From NCBI GenBank assembly GCA_038503035.1, contig JAVSML010020347.1:1-64000 (forward strand): a DNA stretch of 64,000 bases, written 5' to 3'. Below are positions 13,161-25,239 of this stretch, piece by piece. Source of the DNA: Crocodylus rhombifer. Lineage: Eukaryota; Chordata; Crocodylia; Crocodylidae. The notes under the pieces are model-generated. The model saw nothing but the letters and a program-made list of their open reading frames with translations. It searched no databases and was not told where the DNA came from. Position 1 is the first letter of the stretch. Every line of letters begins with the position of its first letter. Position numbers and translations under genes: made by a program.

Positions 13161-13934
13161 TTTTGAGGCGATTCTTGCTCTCATTTCCTTGCAAAAATAT
13201 TTCCAAAGCTTGTTTCCATTCTGTTGCAGACATACACGATGGCTGAAACCTTGAAACAATCGTTACAAAATGCAATTCCTGTCTTCTGGCCAGTGCTAGT
13301 CAAAGGCTGAATAAGGTCTTGCGTGCCAACACATTGTGAAAGGGCAATGTTTCTTCCCAACTACACAAATCGGTAGTCTGTCGGGCGGAGGGCAGTTCTA
13401 AGAGCAAATACCTGACCAGGTAAACCGAGACATGCCAACAATGGAACAAACGTTACATCAATTTCCAGAGATTTAAGTAATGCATTTTACTGGAGAGTGA
13501 ACAAAGACATGGTACAGGGGTTGGAGACCTGAAGTCAAGGAATGAGATGACTTAACTGGATCTTTAAAACTGTACAGTCAAGGTTGACAACACTGTATTA
13601 TTAGCACAGTTCTCAGTGCTATGCAAAGGGAACCAGCATTACAGGAATGCAGGTCTAAGACGATAAAGCTTGTTCTTCAGCATAAGCCCCACAACTTGAC
13701 TTCACCTGCCACAACTCAGCAAAATACTTAGGCTCCAAGTGTCAAACTAGCTCACAGTTTGCATCTTGGCTACTTCTTTTTGTCCCCACTTTATGCTTTT
13801 CTACAGAGGACATGACTTTTGCTTTTGGAATATCTATTTCTGCACTGAGAAAGAGGTATGGGATCATACTCAAATGATTTAAACAAACTACAACTTCATT
13901 TCATTTCAATCCCCAGCGCCGCTGACAAGAAGAT

Positions 13935-13943
13935 ACTTACAAT
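13935..13943 (-). other. 5' splice site (donor) of the ADAMTS2-like exon
   Basis: On the minus strand the exon ends ...AATATT and is followed by GTAAGT, a strong U1-type donor. The break falls between codons (phase 0), just after L-M-N-I, where homologous proteins continue with V-N-E-I encoded by the next exon. That continuation is absent here, which confirms an exon end. Confidence 0.85.
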
Positions 13944-14143
13944 ATTCATCAGGGTCAGGAGATACTTCTGCACATGTTCTTTGCCATGGAACTGCACAAC
14001 CGAGTCGTCAACTCCTAGCAGAACTTCAATGTTGTAGTCATCATCGGTCGCGTGCCTCCGATGCCTCCTTCTGGAGTTATTAACTCGATTTTCAAGAAGG
14101 TTTAACATACTGTCAAGATAATCCAAATTACTCAGGTCTGCCC
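13941..14143 (-). CDS. ADAMTS2: Internal exon of ADAMTS2-like procollagen N-proteinase (propeptide end, furin site, start of catalytic domain)
   Basis: The exon encodes 67 complete codons plus two bases of a split codon. Its first ~29 residues are propeptide tail ending in the basic run RRRHRR. The mature enzyme then begins [13 protein letters not shown] and continues through [19 protein letters not shown] to TLMNI, the first strand and helix of the reprolysin-type metalloprotease domain. In this family the enzyme is secreted, activated by furin-like convertases, and removes N-propeptides from fibrillar procollagens; the zinc-binding HExxH motif lies in a later exon not seen here. VVQF and VQKY fit ADAMTS2 better than ADAMTS3 or ADAMTS14, as I recall those paralogues, which have R and N at these places. 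Splice signals are good: a pyrimidine-rich acceptor ending TTTCAG before 14143 (phase 1) and GTAAGT after 13941 (phase 0). The open frame runs on into intron at both ends, so the upstream ATG at 14168 is not a start. Family assignment is confident; paralogue less so. Confidence 0.9.
14055..14066 (-). other. Furin/proprotein-convertase cleavage site RHRR
   Basis: Residues R-H-R-R (within S-R-R-R-H-R-R-H) match the R-X-K/R-R furin consensus and sit immediately before the conserved start of the ADAMTS catalytic domain. In ADAMTS2-type proteases this is where the inhibitory propeptide is removed. Cleavage is inferred from position and motif. Confidence 0.85.
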
Positions 14144-14166
14144 CTGAAATGAAAGAAAAACCGACC
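14144..14166 (-). other. 3' splice site (acceptor) of the ADAMTS2-like exon
   Basis: Read on the minus strand, a pyrimidine-rich stretch (TTTTTCTTTCATTTCAG) ends in AG directly before the exon. The resulting intron is phase 1: the exon supplies the last two bases of a split codon. No other AG near it gives a better reading of the conserved protein. Confidence 0.85.
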
Positions 14167-15224
14167 ATGAAAAAAAAAATAGCGTGCTTTTGTTTTCATT
14201 CTCATCAATACAGAAATATATGCTTTAAAATGAAGAATCAGGAAGGTAAACTCTGTTTCTAAATACTCTGATAAGTTTGAAATAACTTCATTAGCTTTAA
14301 TTAGGCTATTCTGTATTTAAACTGGTATAGCTAAAAGAAAAAGCTGGCCTAAAGAACATTTACGTTGCAACAGATCTGAATCTTTTCCATATAACTTCTG
14401 CTTCTATTATTCTGTCCTGTTCTTATGACACTGTCTAAAGCAGAGACAGCTTTTTATATATGGGTCTATCCCACAATGCAAAATCATCATTATCATCAAA
14501 GAAAACAGGATAGTGCTATAATGTGCTAACATACCGACAGAACAATTTGGAGCACTACCTTTGTAGGTGAGAAGGTATGAGTATACAAAGATTATTCAAG
14601 CATCTGGTGCTAGAACACAATCCTTAATTACATACCATGCCCCACAAAACACCCCACTTTCATTAGTCTTATTCTCAAACTCCAGAATCAGACTTCAATG
14701 AAAATTCAGTGACACATATCACCTTTCTGTATTCATCCACAAACAGATAACCCAACCTGCAGTTCCAATGCATTACACCATCTTGCAGATCAATCCAGGA
14801 ATGCCAGGCATATATTTTTTACAAATCATAAAGGTTTTAGAAGTTAATTACATTCAATGATAATGTGGCCATGGATTTTTCAACAACTTTTAATCTTTGA
14901 TTGATATCATGTTGCATGTGGCTGTATCGATGTACAATTCTCCAGGTGTGACATTAGGTGGCATTAATATGCTTAATTGTTTCTAGTACCGCTAATGACT
15001 TAAACACAAATTCTATGACATGATGGGATACAGCTAGTAGGTCCACTTAAAAATATTAAAAATGACTACGAAGAGACAAATATCCTGGCAATTAACCCTG
15101 TAAATTACTCTTACCACTACTACAGTAGTGTCAAGGAGCCCCGAACAAGAATCCCTTTCACTATTGTGAATGACAATGACTTGATTACAGGGGATAAATA
15201 TTTTCACAGAGAGAAAATACTAGT

Positions 15225-15515
15225 TACTTAAAGGCTCTTCAATCCAGGCAAAAAATGCATAACAAGAAGTAATAGTCAGAAAGACAAAGAAAGAAAGCAT
15301 AAATTCTTAATAGCGAGGGGATTAATCATTGGAACAAACTGTAAAGCAAGAAGCAGATTCTCCAATTAAAGGAGTCTTCAAATCAAGACTGGAAGCGTTT
15401 CCGGAAGATCGGCATTAGTCAAGTACCGAACAGGCCACTGTGCTCATTACGAGCGTAATCCCATGGCAGCAAAGGTGCGAGGTGATCTTGCAGTGCCTTC
15501 TGGCCATTAGAAAAA
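15225..15515 (+). mobile_element. Old CR1 LINE 3' end
   Basis: Words ggctcttcaat, aatcattggaacaaactg, gattctccaatt, gtcttcaaatcaagactgga and gaagat follow the order of the CR1 ORF2 C-terminus and 3' UTR (WNxLP...F K S R L D). The reading frame is destroyed. It ends near ggtgatcttgcagtgccttctggcc. This is a different, older CR1 lineage from the copies at 25-42 kb and is antisense to the ADAMTS2-like gene. Confidence 0.65.
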
Positions 15516-15519
15516 TCTC

Positions 15520-15625
15520 AGAATCAGGGCCCCATCGCGCTGGCCACTGTACAACTACAGTAACGGCACAGTCCTGCTCCCAAAGAGTTCACAGTCCTGG
15601 CTGCAAACATGCAGCAGATTCACAA
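15520..15625 (+). repeat. Dispersed-repeat relic
   Basis: cagggccccatcgcgctggcc, cactgtacaa, acagtcctgctcccaaagag and ttcacagtc resemble a common sauropsid repeat unit (gggcctcattgtgctaggc ... ctgccccaaagagcttaca). Recognition is from memory of the repeat; no consensus comparison was possible. Confidence 0.3.
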
Positions 15626-16673
15626 ACACACACCTGGTTCTGTACCTCCCTTCGGCTGTCTCGGATGGAGACTTCCTTCTACTGTAGCAACGGTCTCAAT
15701 GACAGCTAGCCAACACAACCATCACTGCAATTATTGCCCTGAAAACCGCCTTGGGTGCCCAGTCTTGGAGCAACTTGAAGTTTTGGAAACGAGACTGGTC
15801 AAAAACATTGGTTCAACCTGAAAACCCCACTCCTCATCTTGACCCCCAGGCTGACCATGGATAGGCAAACTACCCCAGACTCCCGGCTTGGAAGGGACGT
15901 CCTTACCGGCCTCTGAAAACCTGCCAAGCAGCCTGGTGTCACCTTATGGCGGTGTTCATTCCTCCATGAAAGCTCTAGCATTAATCTTTTATAGAGACCA
16001 GAAGTAATCATTTACCTATCACAGAGGTCTCATGAGATTTATTATGGAATCTGGTGGCAGTCATATTTTTATTCTCTATCAGGCCAATTGTAGTTACTGT
16101 GCAATTTGACTGTAAATCTTACAAGCTCTCTTGGAAAGCCAGACTAGCTTAGCAATGGCTGCAGGTCATGTCCTGTTTATGTTGCACACAAAAACCTATA
16201 GTAATAAAGAGCAAAGCAAAAGCTATTAAATGCAAGAGCGAGAAACGGTTTCTCTCTACCGTTTGGCAGGTGATGGAGATTGGCTCTCTGTGGGCCTGAG
16301 CGCTTCGGTGCGAGCCAGGCTGAGAAGCCTGTGTTGAAGCCCTCGATGACAGGCAGTCGTGTTTAGCCTCCAATCTGCTATTTTAGGGACGGTTGTTCTG
16401 TCAGGGCACTTATATCTTTTAGAGAAGCGTCTGCTTTTTTTCTCTCTTTTGTGTGTCAAAATCAAAATAAAATTACAACTCCTAGTACAGAGGCTGTGTT
16501 GCTGCCAGAAGGGATGCTTCATTGGACCCTACCTTCATTGAGCTTTGCAGGCAGTTTTTTTGTTTCTTTTTTTTTTTGCTGAATTCCCTCTTTACTCTTC
16601 CTTTCCTCATTTTTAGGCAATGCTCTTTATCTACCTAAAGGCTCCAGATGAAGTTGTCTAGTAGGTTCTCAGC

Positions 16674-16910
16674 GTAGGGTGACCATACGTCCCAGTTTAG
16701 TCAGGACAATCCTGGATTTTGGAGGCCGGTGCTGGCCGGCTGATGAGAATTACAACAGGTGTCCCAGAAGTGCCGGGGCACGGGGCGCAGCACGGCTGGG
16801 AGCACCTTGCAGGCATGCACCGCTGCCTGCCCGCACAGTCCTGCCCCTGCTGACTTGTGAGAGCGTGGGGTGAGGAGGCCGTGTCCCAGATTTCCATGTG
16901 GTCAGCCTAC
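16674..16910. mobile_element. Non-autonomous DNA transposon with 'tagggtgacca' ends
   Basis: Left end gtagggtgaccatacgtccc and right end, read in reverse complement, gtaggctgaccacatgg form terminal inverted repeats around 237 bp that also carries gtcccag motifs near both ends. This resembles MER53-like hAT MITEs of amniotes. A clear 8-bp target duplication is not visible. Confidence 0.55.
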
Positions 16911-17200
16911 CTCTGTCTCCTCATTTCCAGTGGGAAGCCAAGCAACACCTTTAAACACTTCTTTGGAACAAGGAATTCGCCTCCAATCTCATCTCTGCTT
17001 CCTAAGATGACTGTAGCACTTGCGATCCCTACCTCCTAGGATGTGGGCCAGCATCTTTCCCACAGCACAGCAAACTGTGCTGCACCACGCACAGCATCAT
17101 CCTCCAGCACCAGACCAGGCACTGCATAGGCCTTACTTACAAAGTTTGCATCGTGGTAACAGAAGACTCTTGTTTCTCATTCCAGTCTTTACCTTAGCAG

Positions 17201-17281
17201 GACTCTCCTGTTACACCTGGGGATGATGCCTCCTTCTACATCTTAGGAGGAGGCATTGCCCCAAGGTGCAACAGGAGAGTC
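17201..17281. repeat. Long hairpin (inverted repeat)
   Basis: Left arm 17201-17235 (gactctcctgttacacctgg...) pairs with right arm 17245-17281 (...gcaacaggagagtc) over ~35 bp with few mismatches, around a loop of about 9-13 nt containing ctacatctt. It could be the core of a fold-back transposon. Confidence 0.7.
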
Positions 17282-17287
17282 ATGACA

Positions 17288-17467
17288 GAAAGAAGAAAAA
17301 TGAAAAGAGTATACTTAGGACCAAAGTATACCCAGCACAGCAAACTCTTTTCATTTTTCTTAGCGGTAAACAGAGGAAAACAGAGTTTCAGTGATGGCAG
17401 GTAGTAGAGGCCATGTTTGTTGGACCCAAGTATACCCGGCACAGCAGAGTTTTTTCATTTTTTGTCC
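17288..17467. repeat. Direct and inverted copies of an 'aagtatacc...tcatttt' unit
   Basis: Two direct copies, 17320-17362 and 17424-17467, share aagtataccc, gcacagca and ttttcattttt over ~43 bp. A third, inverted copy (17288-17320: gaaaaatgaaaagagtatac) lies just upstream. Together with the adjacent hairpin at 17201-17281 this makes a nested fold-back structure of ~270 bp. Confidence 0.65.
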
Positions 17468-18404
17468 TCCTGTCATAGTCCTGGGGATAGTGCATTTGCT
17501 TAAATTTTCTTCACGATGAAAGACAGATTACACTTACACCAGAATCTAAACAAATCTAAATAAATCAGTTCCTACATCTGCAACAGATAAAACAAAGAAA
17601 AGACAGCAGCACTTGCAGCAAATAAAAATCCACGGGCAGTGGATGAAGCCTGCATTTCGTCTTGTATTGCATTGGCCGAAGATCCTGACAGCTGACATTT
17701 CGGCTTTCATTAATTGTATCAACAACTGTGCTGCTTGATCAAGACATCCCTGTTGTGTTAATGACTCAGCCTGAGAAATGAGCACACACATGCACACACC
17801 CTGCCCTCCCCCCCGACACACGCACGCCCTGCCACACACAGCACTACACCAGAATCTGAACGGTCTCTTCACATTTCCCACTGCCATCTCCCTCCTGACC
17901 AACTGCACGGCGTAAGCAATCACATTCACAAAGTTACCTGGGGCTGTATTGCATTACAGTAAATTATCCCAAGGTCTCTCTGTGAGGAGCTCGTTTGCAG
18001 CACCTCTTGCCATATCTCTATACCAGCCACTAATTATTTGTGCCAATTTTGTTCTCCATATCTCCCGAGCAGACACTTGACATTTGCAAGAGATCACAAT
18101 AACCATTTTCTGAAAACCTCACCTTGCTCCTGCTAGGAAAGATTCACACGAGTGAAAATGAAACAGCAGAGAAAGTTCTTTTCTTGTCTTTTTTTTCCGT
18201 CAACGCACTTCCAAAGCAATCGAGGGACAGCGACATTGCTATCATTCACCTGCAAATCCCTCATAAAACTCTTCCTTTCTTTCCAAGCCAGCTAGAAAAA
18301 TCACAGTGGTTTCAATGACTTCTCATAACCCTGCAAATCCTCTCCCAGGTTAATATGATGAGTGTCTGAGCAGTTGATAGAAAGGTAGGCTGGTCTCCTG
18401 AACA

Positions 18405-18485
18405 AAGCCCAGGGCTGAGACGCATGCAACCTGGATTGTATTCCTGGCCGTGACAGAGACTTTGGTGAGATCCTGGGCAAGGGGA
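18405..18485 (+). repeat. MIR-like (CORE-SINE) fragment
   Basis: aacctggattgtattcctgg, ccgtgacagagactt and gatcctgggcaagg match the order of MIR body words (cctgggttcgaatcctggctctgcc ... gaccttgggcaag). Diverged; no intact pol III boxes. Confidence 0.5.
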
Positions 18486-21004
18486 GGAAGACCAAGCCCG
18501 AGGAGCAGGAGATGCCCAATCCAGCACAGTCCTGCAGGAAGGGCTCTTGCTGGTGCTCTGTACCGCTGCCTGCCCGTCATGCAGGGCGATTATCCAAACT
18601 CCTCGCACCTGGCACAGCCCAGGTCCCTACACTGATCTGTGACCCAGGTGAATCTTCCCAGCTGTTGCTCCTTGATGAAAGCCCTGGAGATCCCTTATTG
18701 TGCAAGACATTAGGAGTTTATCCACTGCAGTAACACTGACCCTCTGGGATACTCAGCTCATCCTGTGGAGGAAGTTTCTGCCCATAGGAGCTCTCAGTCT
18801 CTGACAACACTATTCTGGAGGGATTTCTCCACTGATTATTCATTTTATGGCAAATGCTTTTCACAAACCTAATTACACCACAACCACTGACCTTCCCATA
18901 GCTGCCGTGGCAGTCAGAGCCTCTCACAGCTGCAGCAGGTTAGAGAAGCATGACCTCTACTGCCTGTCTTCACCCAAACTCTCCTTTCCTCTGTGCATTC
19001 AAGCCACTTCCCATAACTTGACCCGCTGCCCCGCAGGTCTCCATCCTTTCTTTTCAAGTGTGGTGGCACCTGCACCCTAATGGGGCCGCAAAATGGAGTA
19101 CATGTGGTTTACACTGGGAGCCTGAGGGAGTCAGAAGAGGCAGGATGTGACCGTCTCATTTGAGACCCAGTTGCAGACTTTTGCTGAAGCCTGGGAGCGA
19201 AAGCTGGCCGAACACGGGCCACTGGCTGGTACCTCGAGGCAGAAGGGGTGTGACAGGACAGTGCAGGTGCTGAGCATTAGAGCACCTGGAGCAGGGGACC
19301 TGAGCAACAAGAGCATCCTGCAAGCCTGCAGAGTACCCCACCCCTTGAAGCCAAGAACAGCCTCCTGGCATCCGATGTTTGAGACGCATATGTTCAACAC
19401 ATCATGGGACATTGCCAGTTTGAAGGTGGCTGCCCAAGACCACCAGCCAGGATCGAGACGGAGGGGGCAGACTGAACCCCTTCCACATATGCCATTCACT
19501 GACAAAGACCTTTAATGCCTTCGCCTGTTCCCCAGCCCAGCGATGCCAAAACCACTGTCTAAGAACATCTTGCCACCTTTCAGCTCTGTATTGATGCGGT
19601 TACTGCGCACGGGGTCTTGCCTCTCTTTCTAGCATACCATGGCACTGGCACTTCTTAGCTCCCTGTGCCCCAGGCTGATGTCGCCTGCGTGACTAAGTGC
19701 ATGTTCTAGACTGCATCCACACGCACAAACTACATATCCACGTAGCTATCATGCACGGGGTCCTGTATCCTCTTCCAATTCTGTAAAGCCATATAAATAA
19801 CTATGATTTTTAACAGCCTCTAATAACATTCTTGGAGAATGGCAGATAAAAAGGCCTAGGTACATCTAGGTAACTGCTGCAGGAATGCAAGAATCTCAGT
19901 AACGAGATCCCAAATACCTTTTGTTGTGGACCCACAAGCACCCGCAGCCTGACTTACCCAGGAGCCCTGGAGATCAGCTCCTTGCGGCTTCAGCAGGGTG
20001 GCTATCAGACGCAGACTGGTTGTTGAGCATGCAATCAGCCCCATGTTTTCAGGTTGGATTTGAGGAAAAGCAGTTCAATCCTAAGCCAATATTTCTGTGA
20101 GGGTCAACCAAAAACAGGGTGTTGCAGCGTGCTGTCTGCTCCAGTGGTCATGGGTCAGATTGTAAGTCGACTTGCATACATGTCAAGTGTCATTTTATGA
20201 TTCTTTTTGAGTTGAAAAAGACCAATTTCTCATCAGAATAATATGGTATTTGCAGTGTTTCTCGCTCATTTGCTATTCACTAGCCTTTTCTTCTTTTCCA
20301 ATAGCTCTCATTTCTTTCTGTTTGTTTGTACAGCTCTTCCCTCCTACGCCACTGCCCTCTCTCACAGTATTTTGTTTTTAAATGTCCCCAGCCAGTCTCT
20401 TCTCTTCCCTTTTCCATTCTTGCTTGGCCACATTGACCTCTTCATAATTCATAAATCCCCTTTACAAAGCATGGTTTGTATTCAGACCCTTACACTGTAT
20501 ATCATGCATAAGAAATCTGGACAAATTCAAGAAGATGAATTACAACAGAAGAGAGGTGCTTTAAGGTGAAAGCAAATTGGAAAGTGCCCCAAACGGGGAA
20601 AAAGCAAATCCGACCCTTTTTGTGCAGTGGAACAGTACCTGAGCGCGCGTTCAAACAGGCTGTTTGCACACTGAACTCACCCACCCACCTCTGGAAACTG
20701 GAAAAAAGGCATTTGACCACACTTAAAAAAAAAAAAAAGCTCCTATGATAACAGCTCTTGAGTTGTGGGGAGGCAGAGCAGGGGCGTCCTGTTCCCTAGT
20801 TCAGGAAGGTACCTAAGCACACACCATCTTTAAGGAGTTTTTAAACCCAAAACTGAGATGGCCTAATTAGCCATGCTGACGGACGGGCTTAATTAGCCCA
20901 CCCATGCAGCTGTCCAAACCATACGATCGTATTATTGCAACCCTTGCTCTCCCTGTCTCTTAACCTACAGTATTTGCCATTTCCAATCACATCAAATTTT
21001 AACC

Positions 21005-21085
21005 TAAGGCCTGTTTCAGCTTCCACTGAAGTCACTGGGAATCTTGCCACGGACTTCACTATAAGCAGGTTTGGGCTCTCGCATT
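21005..21085. repeat. Short palindromic 'gaagtcactggga' repeat
   Basis: ccactgaagtcactgggaat and cacggacttcactat are inverted relative to each other and flanked by ggcctgtttcag / caggtttgggct. This is the texture of a small sauropsid palindromic repeat. Related fragments occur at 30755-30815, 56505-56560 and 58547-58607. Confidence 0.4.
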
Positions 21086-22060
21086 TCATCCTGTGAACTG
21101 CTCCATCCCCGCAACCCATCGCTTAAGGACAATCAGCGTGCAGTGGGAGAGGTTTTACTTTAATAACCTGCTGTGGTTATCTGGAGGCAATGGATGAAAG
21201 TGTTTCCAGTTCAGGTATTTGAGCCTGTATAGCATAATCGTTTTAGATCAGGACAGTTGTGTATTTGAATAATACCGTGCATGGTGGTAATTCCCTTTTT
21301 GCTCTCTTTCTCTGAATTATTAGTATGCTGCTACTGCAGCTAAGAATAATCAAAATTTGACACAACACAAAACTTCTGTCTCCATAGGTACCACGTGGTT
21401 TCCAGGCAGGACTGGAACAGCACGGCTTCTTTGCTCCCGACCTGCAAACCGCTACAGATAGGATGACTCCACCTTATCTGAAGCTGTTGGATAATGAGCA
21501 CCAAGCTTAGATTTTACATCACGATCCCCTGGTATCTTCTTCATTTTCATGCTTGTTTCTATGATTTTCTCTGTCATTTCCACGCCTGCAGAATCAAGTC
21601 ATTTAAGCACAGACATAACGTTAAGCTGACGAGCTGCCCACCGAGCTCGGGGGCACTATTCCCATGGTCAACGTTGGGCACGCACTTAAGATCCTGGCTG
21701 TCTCAAGACTGTAAAGACTAACAACGCTTAAATGCAAGACCAGGGCAAGTCTGGAAGAAGGCTCAGAAATGAAACGCTGCATTTTAGGAGGATGAACTTA
21801 CTGAACAGTGACAAAGGCCCACTGGACGCTGGCAAGCAGCCAGACAAGTGACACCTGGGAATACACACAGCAAGTGTTGCCAAGGCGATACCTCTGGCAT
21901 ATAGCAACTAAAAGAAAGGATGTTTCAATACTGAAAAGAAAACGTGAAAACTGAAATTAACTTCTCCAAGGCTGCAATTACAGAGCGCCTAACACGAGCA
22001 TCACATTAAAAACAAAAGGCAGCAATATCAGGATCGGGATGAAGAGCTAAACTGTTGGGA

Positions 22061-22077
22061 TTTTTTTTTTTTTTTTT
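22061..22077. repeat. Poly(T) tract
   Basis: Seventeen T in a row in single-copy intron. Comparable but shorter tracts occur at 20725-20738 (A), 27127-27139 (A), 56423-56433 (T) and 59758-59769 (T); none clearly belongs to a retroposon tail. Confidence 0.85.
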
Positions 22078-24984
22078 ACAAAAATGAAATATTCTGAAAT
22101 ATTTTGTTCCAATAAATGTTTTGTGTCTACCGTTTCTTTACACCTCTCATGTTATTACAAAGATATTTAAATAAAGTCAAAACATGGTTAAGCTGGCTGA
22201 AATAAAGAATTTTGATCATTTTGCAACGAATAAGTCCAGACAAAAATCAGCATGGTCTTGAAAAATTGTGATTCGTCAGATCGGCGTCCTCTAACAGAAA
22301 ACAGTTCTCTCCAAAATGTTTCAGCCAGCTTGATTCACTAATGCAAACACATATTGCAGTATCTGGCCCTGACTGCTAAATGAGCAGTAAAATATGTATA
22401 GCTCAACAATTAAGATTAAACCAAATGAGGAGAAAATACTTATCTGTAGGAATTAATTCCTGGGTCAGACTTCCATTTTCAGTTGGCAACAACATAATCG
22501 ACTCATTTTGGAAAACGGATATCTTGCATATATTTTGCCAAGTCCTTGTAAACAAGCCTGGATTTCTGAGCTTGTGACATGCGAAACACATCACCTGACT
22601 TAACTCATTCCCTGGTTTATATGGTCAGAACACAAATGCTTGCAACTAGTTGAATTCTGCTATTTCTGCCCCCCTAAAATATTTAAATACATATGTACTC
22701 ACATATAAATTAGACCTTTGTTGTAAATTAACCACGTTGAGTTGTAAAAGGAAGCTCTAAGACTTTGTCTATTATTTGCATAACTAAGCATGAAGGGGCA
22801 TAATTTACGCACATACATGGTGATGAGCGTCACGGAAGCATTTATACAATAAAATAAGCATCATTTTTATGGAGAGCTATCACCATGTGAACCTGCGGTT
22901 TTGCAAATATCCCCACTGCAGCTGTAGCACAAAGCTCGCGAGTGGCTAGTTAATGCTGGTGAATCTGGGCTGGCCAGTACAGTCAAGGGGCTGAACCTGC
23001 TACTGCTTCCCCTGTCCAGCACTCACAACCTCTTGCTCCTGTATAGCTGCCCTGGGGAGTCTGTACAGGTGGGAAACGATTTCTGCCCCTGGTCAGTCCC
23101 CACACTGCTCCCAAGTGCAGCGCCCTTTCGCTCCAGCTTTGCTCTTAGGATCAGAGTTTGGTCCTTAACTTCTTTTCCCCCCCACCTACGATCCTGACAC
23201 CGGATGGTTTGGGGTAGTTGACTCAACTCCTGCCAGGGAGATGCTGGACTATTCAGTCCACATTCCAGCAAAGCTTGATTAAATTACAGAGAATTAGGAC
23301 ATGTAATGACCAGGCTGGGTGACCCCGGCACAGTCTCATTTGCAATCTGAGCAGAATGAAATGCCAAACCATGGCACAAAATCTGAATTACATCATGTTA
23401 ATGTGATCTGTCAGTCCTCTGCCTAGAAATGATCTATTCTGCAGCAAAGGGAAATCAAATTTCATAACAGTGTAGAAAACATTAAAGAAAAATCCTACAA
23501 ATAATCAAGACACTCTGATTCCTACCATGGGGGAAAAAAGCACAGAAATGCACATGACACAGCAGAACTTAAAATTAGCCAAGATTATAAAAGGTTTACT
23601 TTAAGGCTTTTCAGCTGTACCTGCAAAGAAAAAACCCCCAAATTCTCATAATATTTTGTCAACATTTTTAAAGTCAAATTCTATCATTATGTTTTAAAGG
23701 AAGGCATCTTTATGTGGAATAGAAAATCCTAGCTCGATGGCTACACAATGTAAATCAACCGACTAAGTGCTTTAAGCGTCAAATGCAACACACACAAATA
23801 TAGATCCGACAAGACTTCACAGCATGTGTCTCCCCAATGAGTTGACTCCTCTTCATCCCATACGATGAGCTGCTTCCAAGCCTAATGATCTTTTAATTAG
23901 ACAAGGCTTCATTAATAATCACCTGTCTCCAATTTTTTAAAAAAATGGATGGAGGAAAAGCTCAGTTTCCCTAGTCAGAAACTATGCGCAACGTCTCCTT
24001 CTTGCCCTGTTCAATAAGCTTGTGATAAGTCTACCCAATACCGTGACCAAAATGCTGCCATCAGAATGAAGGTATAACATCAGCTGAGCAACTGAAAGGG
24101 ATCTGTGCTGTATCACACTAGCAGTTCAGCCTTTACACCGACATTATAGTGCAAAATGCTCTTGGGTTGTTACGCTTGTGGAATTTGAATCAGAGTAATA
24201 ATGAGGTCTAATTTCACCCAAGGTGCGTTCACAACCTTAGTGCTAACGCTGCAGGCATGGACCGTCTGTGGTACAGAAGGAAATGAAGTTGAGTAAAGAG
24301 AAGGAAGACAAAGATAATTCTGGGGAAGAGATTTATTCTCTTTAATGCCAAACCATTTTAGAAAAGTCTGGAAAGCAAAAGCCATTCCATTCCCCAGCAA
24401 ATCAAAGGGAGGGCTATTCCCCAGACGCTTCCGATCGTTGGCAAAGTCTTCTATTGGCATTCATCTACACAAAGCATATTTGGAAGGCTGAATCTGTCAG
24501 GTGCTAGAAAAGGCAAACTGCTATAAACACTGCTTTGTTCTCTTACAATGTGTGGGTGTGAAATCTGGACCCTAAAGGCAGCAGCTGAGGAGTGAGGCTT
24601 TCGAAATGCAGCACATATCAGGAGTGTGTGTCAGAGTACGAGAGGGAGAATGAAAGGAAGAGCAATGTGAAGTACAGATACTAAATGCTGGAGGTTTAGC
24701 GTTTGGTTAAAGTTAAAATAGTGCAAATACAAAATAGGAAAAATGTCTATGTGGAAGTGTTCCCGATACAATTCTCCTACAAAAATTAAGGTACTCAGTG
24801 AGCCCCAGGTACTTGCTCCTCAAACTGTAAACGCCGGTTCATAGGCACGTGACTATCAGGTTACACTATCAGGTAGCTTCAGGACAAGTTAAAATGACGT
24901 GGCTTCCAAACACTACAGAGACCAATGTATACGCTTACATGGATCAGAGCTTTAAGTCATTTGGGGTCTCTTTTCCAACTTACT

Positions 24985-25110
24985 GGAAATTCAAAAGAAA
25001 AAAATGCTTTTGGTCAACCCAAAATTAAAGTTTTTTTAAATTTTTGGTGAAACAGAAAACGTTGACAAAATTTCACTTCAGGTCAACTGAAACATTTCAT
25101 TCAGCTCGTA
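24985..25110. repeat. A/T-rich repeat of 'gaaacatttcat' type
   Basis: Words aaaatt, ttttttaaatttttggtgaa, gaaacatttcattc and ggtcaact recur here and resemble the block at 985-1365. It lies just upstream of the CR1 copy at 25240. Confidence 0.3.
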
Positions 25111-25239
25111 CTGCAACAGATTTGGAGGATATCATGCAACAAAAGTGACTGTGAATCAAGAAGCTAAATGCTTTCTTTCCAAGAATGTTAAAATAAATCT
25201 TTCAGTGTTTTTAGAGCTTTGCTCCACAGGAACAACGCG

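Larger units (their letters stand above)
1..13940 (-). other. Downstream intron (partial) of the ADAMTS2-like gene
   Basis: Intronic sequence running from the donor at 13940 to the window edge. The expected next exon (V-N-E-I-Y-H... of the protease domain) is not among the minus-strand open frames, so this intron exceeds 13.9 kb. Apart from the repeats listed separately, the stretches 1-980, 1400-4110, 4200-6770, 7200-10120, 10740-11500 and 12650-13030 show only AT-rich, apparently single-copy sequence with short open frames and no recognisable gene. Confidence 0.75.

Noticed and set aside
13896..14168. ATG at 14168 as the start of a small 90-residue protein
   Set aside because: The first nine codons are the polypyrimidine tract and acceptor, and the last residues are intron beyond a GTAAGT donor. 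It is an internal exon, not a complete gene.
17546..17929. 127-codon minus-strand open frame
   Set aside because: Contains a CA/CCCT-rich low-complexity stretch in the middle; no homology recognised and no splice signals that would make an ADAMTS2 propeptide exon.
19131..19515. 124-codon minus and 122-codon plus open frames over the same bases
   Set aside because: Both strands open across a moderately GC-rich stretch; no recognisable protein and no repeat match I can name.
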